In this document: positions 1 to 9,288 of the stretch, piece after piece
Layout of the letters: each line of letters starts with the position of its first letter
Position numbering within the stretch: position 1 is the stretch's first letter
Assembly: GCA_024509875.1 (NCBI GenBank)
Contig: JAMPIV010006394.1
Coordinates: 124,001 to 188,000, forward strand
Length of the DNA stretch: 64,000 bases
DNA from: Oreohelix idahoensis
Lineage: Eukaryota; Mollusca; Gastropoda; Stylommatophora; Oreohelicidae
Direction: 5' to 3'
Position numbers and translations under genes: made by a program
The notes under the pieces: model-generated
What the model saw: only the letters and a program-made list of their open reading frames with translations
Databases searched by the model: none
What the model was told of the DNA's origin: nothing

Positions 1-254
1 CTTTAGCCATTTGAAATTTTGATGCTTTGAAGTAAGGCAGATGATGATGCTTTTTTTTCTCCAGACTCTTGGCTTTGTAAAGGCATTTGATGCCAGCTAT
101 AACTTATTTAATAACTTTTGTACAACACAAATTGTTATAAATGTAAACATTCAGTAACTGCAATAAATTAGCCACCAGTTATGACAAAGTCTAAATTTAA
201 CATCTCCAGTAGAACTCGGCAAAGGAAGATGGGGATACAAATTTTCTTCACCCT
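1..254. other. Unassigned AT-rich flank
   Basis: No gene, exon or clear repeat is visible here. The sequence is AT-rich with short homopolymers. It may be intron or 3' flank of the minus-strand Fe65 gene. Confidence 0.4.
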
Positions 255-595
255 TCAGCTCCCCAAGGAGCATAGATCTTCAACAAACATATGCCAAATC
301 TTCCTGGCCTGTGCCATCAGCTCAAGGTCTTTTCATCTCTACTTCATTCCTTCATGTCTGTCTCCAGTTCTCTTCTCCATATGTTTTCTTTGGTCGTCCT
401 CTACATCTCTTACCCTGGGGATTCCAGAACAAGGTCTGCCTGGTAATGCTATCAACAGGTTTCCTCAATGTGTGTGCCCTATCCATCTCCAGCGCCTTCT
501 TCTAATCTCTTGTTCCACTAGCACTTGTCTGGTTCTTGTCATCAGTTCCACATTGGTGATCTTGTCATACCACTTCCACCCTTAAATTCTACGCA
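255..595 (-). repeat. LINE 3' tail fragment, family T1
   Basis: Read on the minus strand this is a decayed C-terminus of a non-LTR reverse transcriptase. It has the pattern RWRWIGH, NPQGKR, GRPK, TWRREL, then a tail of the type DRKTWHV. Related fragments recur near 27625, 37583, 52443, 56530, 57540, 58540 and 62505. It is 5'-truncated, with frame breaks, and so is a dead copy. The LINE clade was not assigned. Confidence 0.7.
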
Positions 596-1082
596 AGCAC
601 CTATTTATGAAAGACTGAAGCTTTTTGGTTGTTGTCTTTTATAAAAGTCTTAAATGTAAATAAACTTTCACCCTTTCATGAAAAATGTGTGTAAATTGGG
701 TCGATCAACAGATGAAAACGTTTTACAGAAGACTCATCATTGTGACCTTCAATCAGCCTGGATGCCACTGAACTTTGTGTTTCATATTTCCTTCATTCCC
801 CCAAGCTGATACTGAAAGTGATGGTAAACTTCACATTAAGAGGTTACAAACCAACGAAAGGGGCAGATCTGCAAACTTTGTATTATAAGCTTTACCATTA
901 ATTTAAACTTCAAATTAAAAATTATACTTAGTATACACAAATATATTTCATTTGGTCTGATGCATTTCTTTAAGCTTGCAGATTTTCTATGTCTCTTTGA
1001 TAGCATCCATTCTGTTCCATGGCCCCCGTATAGTTCCCTGGGGTCTATGAGCAGACAAAGAAAAAAATAGAACTATTGTACC
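596..1082. other. No recognised feature
   Basis: Low-complexity AT-rich DNA. No convincing exon was found, although the final exon of the Fe65 gene should lie somewhere below 21618. Confidence 0.4.
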
Positions 1083-1257
1083 CTCAGACAAGGAGGCTAA
1101 TATGAGGTTGTGCACAGGACTAGCATACTCATTGTATAAAAGGAACTGCCACAGAAAGCACTGCTGCAAGAGTATATGACTGCTTGGTGCACCACCAGTT
1201 GTAGTGATGGCTCCATATTCTGTCAGGAACACAAAGGAAAATGATGATGATGATGGT
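1083..1257 (+). repeat. Dispersed repeat family Y
   Basis: A roughly 180-bp repeat ending in a (GAT)n tail. Other copies lie at 21948-22106 and 26883-27073 on the plus strand and at 53372-53552 on the minus strand. Shared blocks include GACTAATATGAGGTTGTG near the start and GCTTGGTGCA in the middle. The (GAT)n tail matches the 3' end of the LINE at 2197-19947, so Y may be a SINE or LINE 3' end moved by that LINE. This link is inferred from the tail alone. Confidence 0.65.
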
Positions 1258-1280
1258 GGTACACAAATACAGCTGACGCA

Positions 1281-1631
1281 GGGGCATGATCAAGCTTCCA
1301 ATTAGCAGGGGCATGATCAAGCTTCGAATTAGCAGGAGCATGGTCAAGCTTCCAATTAGCAGGGGAATGATCAAGCTTTCAATTAGCAGGGGCATGATCA
1401 AGCTTCCAATTAGCAGGGGCATGATCAAGCTTCCAATTAGCAGGGGCATGATCAAGCTTCCAATTAGCAGGGGCATGGTCAAGCTTCCAATTAGCAGGGG
1501 CATAATCAAGCTTCCAATTAGCAGGGGCATGGTCAAGCTTCCAATTAGCAGGGGCATGATCAAGCTCCCAATTAGCAAGGGCTTGATCAAGCTTCCAATT
1601 AGCAAGGGCATGATCAAGCTTTCAATTAGCA
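1281..1631. repeat. 27-bp minisatellite, 13 units
   Basis: Thirteen contiguous copies of a 27-bp unit (GGGGCATGATCAAGCTTCC then AATTAGCA) fill exactly 351 bp with few substitutions. Each unit carries a HindIII site except where mutated. Because 27 is divisible by three, both strands stay open across the whole array. They give nine-residue repeat peptides in both directions, so the apparent reading frames are a by-product of the repeat. Confidence 0.95.
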
Positions 1632-1639
1632 AGTGTTTT

Positions 1640-2196
1640 TGTTATTTGCATTAAATTTGAAATGAAAGCACATTATTGCATTTTTTTTAGTTATTATCAA
1701 AATGGAAGCACATTATTGTATTTTTTTTTTTAGTTATTATCATTAAATTTGAAATGGAAGCTCATTACTATATTTTGTTTAGTTATTAGCATTAAATTTG
1801 AAATGGAAGCATATTTCAGTATTTTTGTAAGTTATTAGTATTAAATTTGAAATGGAAGTGTATTACTGTATTTTTGTACGTTATTAGTATTAAATGCAGC
1901 AAGTCCTCTGTTCATACAAATTTGCTTTAAGGGGAGGAGCTATAGTGAAATACTATTTGCATAAATAACAGCATGAGTTCAATTAAAATGTACAGGCTTC
2001 ACTAACAACAACAACAATTGTGCATAACAAAGCATCTGATGGTACAATGTTACTGGTTACCAAGGAAACGGTGACCATATTGGATTTTTATTCTGCTATG
2101 TTTCATTCCCTGAGGGTGTTTGTTTTTTTTTTTTTGTTATTTGCATTAAATTTGAAATGAAAGCACATTATTGCATTTTTTTAGTTATTATCATTA
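1640..2196. repeat. Left part of ~50-bp tandem array with embedded repeat Z
   Basis: The unit (ATTAAATTTGAAATGGAAGC, then a T-rich half) is repeated about five times between 1640 and 1895 and again at 2140-2196. The segment 1896-2139 between them resembles the dispersed repeat Z at 31020-31160, sharing a GGTTACCAAGGAAACGGTGACCAT-like block. The same array resumes at 19948, directly after the inserted LINE, so the two parts were once contiguous. Confidence 0.85.
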
Positions 2197-3105
2197 ATAT
2201 TAGATTACTGATCGAAAAACATCTCCAGCATCAACATGATTTATACCATAACTTCATCGATTTCACAAAAGCCTTCGATCGAGTCTGGCATGAAGGCTTA
2301 TGGCAAATAATAAGAAAATTCAATTTTGATACCAACGTCATAGATATCATTGAAGCACTATACAAGGACGCAAGCAGTGCTGTTTTTGCAAGCAATGACA
2401 TTGGAGAATTTTTTAAAACAACTGTAGGAGTTCGCCAGGGATGCATCCTGTCACCAGTGCTCTTTAATATATATCTAGAACATATTATGCAGGAGGCTCT
2501 CTACGATTATAAATCAACCATATCGATTGGAGGCCGCCCTCTGTGTAATCTACGTTTTGCTGATGATATTGATCTGATAGCTGGAACAGAATCAGAACTT
2601 CAAGACCTTACCTCTAGACTGGAGAAAGTAACAAGAACGTATGGAATGGAAATTAATATAGAAAAAAGCAAGATATTGGTGAATAGCCATAAGAAACATG
2701 TTCCGACCAATATTACGTTAAATGGGCAAACGTTAGAAGAAGTTAACACCTTTAAATATCTCGGGTCCACTATATGTAGTGATGGAAGATCAAGTAAAGA
2801 AATCAAGACAAGACTTGAGATGGCCTCAGCTGCCATGACAAGGTTGAATGTGATCTGGAAAAGTAACATCAGTTTTCCTGTGAAGATCAAATTATACAAA
2901 TCACTTGTATTATCTATTCTCTTGTATGGGTGTGAGGGCTGGACACTCACTGCAGATACGGAGCGAAGGATTCAGGCTTTCGAGCATAAATGTTATAGAA
3001 GAATTTTGCGCATTTGCTATAAAGAGCACAAAACAAATGTCTATGTTAGAGAGAAGATAAACACCTATGCAGGCCACCAAGAACCACTTTTGTCAATAGT
3101 GAAAC
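2197..3105 (+). pseudogene. LINE L-A reverse transcriptase, truncated
   Basis: The frame encodes the palm and thumb of a non-LTR reverse transcriptase. Visible motifs are DFTKAFDRVWH (first catalytic Asp region), GVRQGCILSPVLFN, and the catalytic box RFADDIDL. The C-terminal region follows with KSKIL, FKYLGS and LYGCEGW. The endonuclease and the start of RT are missing by 5' truncation, so the ATG at 2157 lies in the tandem array and is not a true start. The frame continues into LTR element 1 as read-through. The remaining C-terminus is at 19684. Confidence 0.9.
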
Positions 3106-4861
3106 TGTCACGAGTTGGATTTAAGTTAGAGTTATGCCCAAGGGTAGGACAAAACCCTAGTGTGAGAAAAGTCTAAGATAATAGATTAATTATGAGAAAT
3201 GACAGTGAATGTAGTAAGGTGAGTCTATTGGCCCGAGGAGGATAACCGAAATTAAATCTCTCCTCGCCAAATCGTGACTTTAAGGAATGCTATAAACTCA
3301 CCACCTCTGGCTACCTTTAACAGACTAAAGGAGATAAGGTTAAACTAACACTACAGACACCACTGTACAGACAACAGTTAAGGACTATACAGTGAAGAAG
3401 CTGATCCAGTGAACATTAAATAAGTTTATTATACAAATCAACAGAATTTATATAACATAGTAACAAACAAAGAAAAGCATATATCGTGCCAGGTTGCACC
3501 GACCTGGAAAACAAAGAAAATCAATTTGATTATAAGCACACCCAATTAAAAAAACTCCAACCACTTTCACTCCTTCATACACCCTGCTGGGGACAAAATT
3601 TAAAAAAATGATAAGTGATCTTAACTACAGTCTAATTTGGTGGGGCGTCAACTAAAGCCACGCTCTATAATTTACTATTTCTAATGTCAAGGTTCTGCTG
3701 GTACTGCCGAAGACTATCTGCACAGTAGCTAACTCTGTCAGCGATATCCGCCACTAAGTCACACTCTGCACTGCTATGTAATAGACTTTTTCTAACTCTA
3801 AGGCTCAGAGGCTATCCTCTAAGAATATTATGAGACTCTGCAGGTCCCTGATCTATTTTTCACCATCTCTCTCCGCTTCTGCCTTGCTGCTCTCGTTTCA
3901 TTTCAGCAACCGGGAAATGATATCCCTTTCTTCCTGGTTCTGACGACTAGGCACTTGCCGTAGACTGTAGAGGCTTCTCTATTTGGCGAAAAGAAAGCTG
4001 ATTTTCCCTTGCTATGTTACCCCTCATTTGGGTTTAGGCACTTCGGTATGATTGTGACCGTGGCCAAAAAAAAAAAGGACACACCAACCCGCTTGCTTGG
4101 GTTCGATGGGTGTGTATGAGCTTAGAGCTCCGGGTCTTAAGAAAACCCTTCTCACTGAAGACTGCGTCGCTGTCTCGACCTGCTCTTCCTCGCTCCCTCT
4201 CTCTGGGGCCACAAAAATCAGAGCCGATACCCCACCACGGTACAAGCTCTTACGCCTCTGGCGTTTCCTCGACTTTTCTCTCTTGAGAAGACTGGCTACC
4301 TTTGCCAGCTGTCAGGAACAAGAGTTATTGGCAACTCCCGCTCTTCGGGCCGTGACCACTGCAAATATTGCGTTCAGCGTTAGAAGCCGACAATAAGCTT
4401 GGATACACGGCCCAGGATTTCTGCAGGAAGAGACCGCTAAAATCGAAAAGCGCTACTTTATCTTAGATTTTCCTGCTCTGACCCCCGACCTACTTGAGGC
4501 TAGGCGTCTCCCTACAACCAATAGAATTAAAGATACTCTAAAATTTTCCATGCGCTCATCTCTAAATTTAGAACCAGTGTATTCTTGCTTCCTTTAAATG
4601 CGCGCGTAATTCCGGCTACGTAACGTTACCTAACGTCGTCCGCTAGCGTGAGCAGAAAGTTGGGCGTTACCTGGGTAGGGGTCATCTCCCCTTCCCCACG
4701 AAAAATGACCGCGATAAATTTAACGACGCAAAAAATGGAATTTTCAAGATCGCGATAATTAGAAAAAGGCCGACTGGTGCCATTACAGTACTAACCTACA
4801 TTAATCCCTATAGAAAAAAACCCGCAATTACTTTACCAACAGAACAAATCTAAACACCCCT
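3106..4861 (-). repeat. 3' LTR of element 1, first segment
   Basis: Matches 17813-19568 almost base for base, and stops at the 5-bp duplication CCCCT where element 2 entered. The last 109 bp of this LTR lie at 14196-14304. A 99-codon plus-strand frame at 4097-4396, also in the other LTR, has no recognisable protein features and is probably fortuitous. Confidence 0.95.
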
Positions 4862-5939
4862 TGATGCGTGATGCCATATGATGATGGATGGCATCCGCAT
4901 GTCTGGTTTTGTGTAGTGTGTAGATGTGTTCAGTCAAAACAATGTTCATGCAACAATAACAGGGCAATCCACATAGGACGTCAGTAAACTCACGACGTAT
5001 AAAGTCAATGAGTCTTGAAACAGCTGTTGACGTTTTTCTTCATTATTTATTGTGGACGCCACAGTGACAAAATGGTTACGCAAATGTGTAGGCACATCAA
5101 ACAGTCATTATCACAGCAACATTCAATACAGCAATAAACGGTAGACAGCATTACAATGATGAGTCAGATGCATGTTATATTTCAAAGTGCTGTAAATGTA
5201 GTCAGGTGAACAACTCCATCCTTTTCTATAACAGCCAGGAGATAACCAGATGTATGAGATCAGTTCACTCTCCTTAGTTTGACTTCAGCAAGACAGACAC
5301 GTCTGCCGAAGTATAAATAATGTCCTCAAAAATATCCTCTAGATAATAAAGGTTTTCCAAACCTAGTTCATTTAACAAAGTAGCAAGTAATGGTCCTTGG
5401 TACCTGCATCAACCGATGCAGTACAATGCAGCGACATGTGAGCTAGGAAAACATCTCGTGACGACGACTTTCGCAGACAGGCTATGAATCGAAATCGCTC
5501 ACGACCCAAAATCAATAGAGTTAATGAAAGAGTCAATTTACCTTGCTTTCATGAAATACACAGAAATATCACGCCTCCCGACATGTGGGAAACACTAGAG
5601 GTATTATCTCGAATAAACGAAATATCCATTAAGAGGACTACACATCCCTGACAGAACAAAAATAGCGGAGATCCCCTCTTCAACGAGGCATCTCTTTCGC
5701 CATTCCAAATCGCTCACTCCCACTAGTGGTGGGCGGAAACCGATCGACAAAGAAGCAAGACAAGTCATGCGCAGTCCAGCGCAAAACGACCACAGCTCAA
5801 ACTTAACTGCATTCGATACCAACGCGAGAAGACAAATGCTTACCGAGAAAAGTGACTATAAATTCCAAGCAGTTGTTGCCCTTGCGTTATAAAACAGATA
5901 TTGAAATAAAACGATGTTGCGAGAATTTATCACGCAACA
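4862..5939 (-). repeat. 3' LTR of element 2
   Basis: 1078 bp, starting TG and ending CA on either strand, nearly identical to 13113-14190. A 72-codon minus frame is present in both copies but has no recognised features. Confidence 0.95.
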
Positions 5940-5956
5940 TATCACCACCTCCTCCC
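5940..5956 (-). promoter_or_regulatory. Polypurine tract of element 2
   Basis: Directly next to the 3' LTR, the minus strand reads GGGAGGAGGTGGTGATA. This is the expected primer for plus-strand DNA synthesis. Confidence 0.8.
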
Positions 5957-6628
5957 GATAAAAAAAAATGTGGAACATATTTTTTTTTTCAATATCAAAG
6001 AGCAAGCGATAAGCGGCTCAAAACGCACGAATTATGCGCTGATAATTAACTAAATTGCCAAACAATAGGCTAATTATAGAGTGTCTGGTGAGGATATACC
6101 TCAACAGAAAAATAAATATGTCTCAAAAAATATTCACATCGGGGAGGTGTCACCAACACACATCACGTTAGCATGTAAACACAATATACGTATGCAAGTT
6201 ACTATAATCATCATTAAACAGCATACTCTAATATTGTCTTTAAAAATGGATGTACAAATCTGATAGGAAAATTTAGATAGTACATTCTTTGACATGTAAT
6301 GACATAAGTACATAGTAAAGTTAAACTACATGACGATCCAGGACATATGCTCTGGTATTCCGAGGGTAAGTACACAATCTAGAACTCGTAAGGTAAGTCC
6401 TCAGCTCAACAATGACATTCTGAGAAAGTACAAGCAATATAATGCTAATTAATAACTAATATGCTTCATAAGGTACAATACATTATTAATAATTGTGGCT
6501 GTTTAGTAAACTAACGGCCCTTATATTAACTACTCAGTCCTCCTCTATCATCTTAAAAAAACGAACAGAAGAAGATGACAACAAAGCACGATAGTGTGTA
6601 CATATAAAGTAAGTACAGATGTGCTAAT
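5957..6628. other. Non-coding 3' region of element 2
   Basis: About 670 bp between the RT-RNase H stop and the polypurine tract. AT-rich, with no domain recognised in any frame. An envelope-like gene is not present. Confidence 0.7.
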
Positions 6629-8170
6629 CTATTGTAGAAATATAGGTGTGTTATGACTCTGTAATATATGGAAATATAGGACAGAAGTATTATTGGAGTC
6701 ATGTGGGCATCTAGACAAAATGTCAGCCATCACATTATCCGCACCACGGATAGCTCGTACCGTGAAGTGAAAAGGTTGAAGAGCTATAGCATATCGAGTG
6801 GATCTCGAACTCTTCAAATTCTTAGTCTGAATAGATGTAAGAGCTTTCTGATCAGTCTCTAGAATGAAATGTGCGCCCAGGAGGAATCTTTGTAGCTTTA
6901 GAATTGACCAAACCATCGCTAACAACTCACGGTCTAAAACCGAGTAGTTCCTCTCTGCCGCATTTAGTATTCTAGAAATGTACATAACAGGATGCAGAGT
7001 ATTTGCATATTCTTGCATCAGTGCTGCTCCAATCCCAGTGGATGAAGCATCACTCCGAAGAACAAAAGTCCTATCAAGAGTAGGTAATCTTAAGATGGGA
7101 GGAGAAGAAAATATATTCTTGATTTGGTCTAGTGAAGATTGGCATTCTTCAGACCAACGGACCAGATTAGGCGAACCTTTCTTCAACAATGTTGATAGAG
7201 GTGCCATGATCGAAGATAAATTTGGAATAAATCTCCCATAAAATTGAATTAAACCTAAGAGACTCCTAACTTGTTTCTTCGTTTTAGGAACAGAGATGTT
7301 CAGTATTTTGGAAGTATTGTGGTCTTCTGTCTTCAAGAGACCATGACCAACACGATGACCCAGGAAAGAGATTTCACCAAAACCAACAAAAGCTTTAGAA
7401 GGTTTTGCTGTCAAATTATTCTCACGTAGAGTGGACAGTAAGTCATATAACCCTAAATAGTGATCTTCCCAGGTATCACTGAAGAGACAGATGTCATCTA
7501 AGTATGCGATGACATCCGAACGATGTGACAGAATTCGACGCATCATGCGAACGAAAGTGGCAGGGGCGTTCATGAGACCAAAAGGCATAACATTCCATTG
7601 AAATAGACCCCTAGGTGTAGAAAAAGCAGTAAGAGGTTTGGCATGCTCTGCTAAAGGCACTTGCCAATAACCTTTAGACAAGTCAAGTTTAGTGAAGAAT
7701 CTAGAATTAGAAAGTCTAATCAGTAGATCTTCTAACAAAGGCATCGGTTCAGCGTCGAACTTTGTGACCTGATTCAATTTGCGATAATCAACGCAAATTC
7801 GTATGTTCTTATCCTTCTTCCGGACAATAACCATGGAAGAAGAATATGGTGAAGTCGATGGTTCAATTATATTTAATTGAATCATTTCATCCAATTCCTT
7901 TTCCACTTGCGACTGAAAGTGTATAGGAATAGGATACGGCCTAACCCTAATTGGATTATTGTCGGTAAGAATTATGTCATGTTCTATGACATCTGTGTGT
8001 CCAGGAATGTCAGTGAGAACATCCTGAAATGTTTGTAACATCGACGAGACTTGTCGATGTTCGTCACCAGAAAGATTAGGAGAAACAGAAACGTTTTTTC
8101 CAAGATTCCGTGGAATGTAATGGAACCACTGGAAGGGGAAGGTTGACATCAGAGAAGGTAGCTTCCTCAT
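6629..8170 (-). CDS. Reverse transcriptase-RNase H of LTR element 2
   Basis: 513 codons encode the enzyme that copies element RNA into DNA in the cytoplasmic particle. Residues about 60-250 are the RT: VRKKDKNIRICVDYRKLN, the catalytic Asp in KLDLSKGYWQ (163), MPFGLMNAPATF, and the YLDD box (223-226). A connection region follows. RNase H is at about 365-490, with Asp in LRSDASS (374), Glu in DRELLAM (415), Asp in ETDQKAL (440), and a late Asp near 483. All key residues look intact. The start ATG overlaps the integrase stop as ATGA and the frame is -1 relative to integrase. Expression may be by -1 shifting or reinitiation. No integrase follows it, confirming the Gmr1-like order. Confidence 0.95.
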   Translation of the reverse strand: MRKLPSLMSTFPFQWFHYIPRNLGKNVSVSPNLSGDEHRQVSSMLQTFQDVLTDIPGHTDVIEHDIILTDNNPIRVRPYPIPIHFQSQVEKELDEMIQLNIIEPSTSPYSSSMVIVRKKDKNIRICVDYRKLNQVTKFDAEPMPLLEDLLIRLSNSRFFTKLDLSKGYWQVPLAEHAKPLTAFSTPRGLFQWNVMPFGLMNAPATFVRMMRRILSHRSDVIAYLDDICLFSDTWEDHYLGLYDLLSTLRENNLTAKPSKAFVGFGEISFLGHRVGHGLLKTEDHNTSKILNISVPKTKKQVRSLLGLIQFYGRFIPNLSSIMAPLSTLLKKGSPNLVRWSEECQSSLDQIKNIFSSPPILRLPTLDRTFVLRSDASSTGIGAALMQEYANTLHPVMYISRILNAAERNYSVLDRELLAMVWSILKLQRFLLGAHFILETDQKALTSIQTKNLKSSRSTRYAIALQPFHFTVRAIRGADNVMADILSRCPHDSNNTSVLYFHILQSHNTPIFLQ

Positions 8171-9288
8171 CCTGAATGACAGAGGGATGAATAATGACCG
8201 TGAGGTGCAGGAGCATCATCCGTTGCCTGGAAAATAGGCAGCAAATAGTCCGGACGTTCGTGAAATTCCGAAAGCATGTTTATGTGGAAAGTTTTATGCT
8301 TTCCATCAATATCGACCACATAGTCAACATCGGAAATCCGAGAGACTATTGCATACGGACCTTTCCATGCAATAGGAAGTCTATTTTCCCTACTGGGGAG
8401 TAGGACGAATGCTTTGTCACCTGGACAAAGTTGTCGTAGACATCTATTCTTGTTAGCAAACTGCCTTGCCTTCTCTTTAGCAATTTCTGATGAAGCAGTT
8501 GCTAGCTTACATGCCTCAATGATCTTTTGTCTAAGAGCAATGACATACTCATATGAGGATTGAGTTTCATCGCTAATATCATCGGCAGTGATGAGATCGT
8601 GTAATAAAGACATAGGGCCGCGTGGACGCGCGCCAAAGACAAGTTCGAAGGGAGAAAATCCTGTGTGTTCATTAGGGACTTCTCTATAGGCAAAGAGAGC
8701 CGCGGGTAAAACCCTGTCCCAATCTTGAGGATGATCTTCAGTTATCTTACCAAGCAAAGTCTTGAGCGTTCTATTCAGACGCTCAACTAACCCATTAGAC
8801 ATAGGATGGTAGATACTACTGAGAGATCGTTCAATATGTAAGGTAGACATTACCTGTGACATAGTGTCAGATATGAGTTGAGTGCCATGGTCTGACAATA
8901 TTTCTCTGGGGAACCCCAAGCGAGAAAATATCAACCAAAGAGCATCTGCGATATCTGTAGTAGATATGCTCTTAAGAGGAATAGCCTCTGGCCAACGTGT
9001 GCACATATCGACACATGTAAGGATAAACTGATGTCCTCTGGCCGACTTGACCTTAAAAGGGCCAATAATATCTATGGCCATTTTCTGAAACGGCCGAATA
9101 GGAATGTCAGCAGCCTGGATAGGCGCAGCATGTCGTGGTCCTCTAGATTTGACCTCCTGACATACCTTGCATGATCGGCAGTAAATACGAATGTCCTTAT
9201 TGACAAAAGGCCAAAAGAAAGCCGCAAGGACTCTCGACTTCGTACGGGCAAAAACCCATATGTCCAGCACATTGCGAGTCATGAGCAT
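8167..9288 (-). CDS. Integrase of LTR element 2
   Basis: 373 codons encode the DDE integrase that joins element DNA to the host chromosome. The zinc-binding part is split: its histidines (HDSQCAGHMG) are in the Gag-PR frame and its cysteines (YCRSCKVCQ, residues 37-43) are here. The catalytic triad is visible as Asp73 (AIDIIGPF), Asp133 (LSDHGTQ) and Glu169 (NGLVERLN), with 35 residues between the last two. A GPY/F-type module (WKGPYAIVSR) lies near residue 310. The ORF is in the +1 frame relative to Gag-PR and overlaps it by 92 bp. The listed ATG lies upstream of the frame switch, so it is unlikely to be the natural start. A Gag-PR-IN fusion is more likely. Confidence 0.93.
   Translation of the reverse strand: MLMTRNVLDIWVFARTKSRVLAAFFWPFVNKDIRIYCRSCKVCQEVKSRGPRHAAPIQAADIPIRPFQKMAIDIIGPFKVKSARGHQFILTCVDMCTRWPEAIPLKSISTTDIADALWLIFSRLGFPREILSDHGTQLISDTMSQVMSTLHIERSLSSIYHPMSNGLVERLNRTLKTLLGKITEDHPQDWDRVLPAALFAYREVPNEHTGFSPFELVFGARPRGPMSLLHDLITADDISDETQSSYEYVIALRQKIIEACKLATASSEIAKEKARQFANKNRCLRQLCPGDKAFVLLPSRENRLPIAWKGPYAIVSRISDVDYVVDIDGKHKTFHINMLSEFHERPDYLLPIFQATDDAPAPHGHYSSLCHSG

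Noticed and set aside
2157..3176. Complete LINE protein starting at the ATG at 2157
   Set aside because: The first ~13 codons belong to the tandem array and the last ~24 to LTR element 1. Only the middle is LINE.
4097..4396. 99-codon frame in both LTRs of element 1
   Set aside because: Identical in both LTRs because the LTRs are identical. No motif, no start context, on the strand opposite the element.
5957..6628. Envelope gene in element 2
   Set aside because: No signal peptide, glycosylation pattern or membrane segment in any frame.
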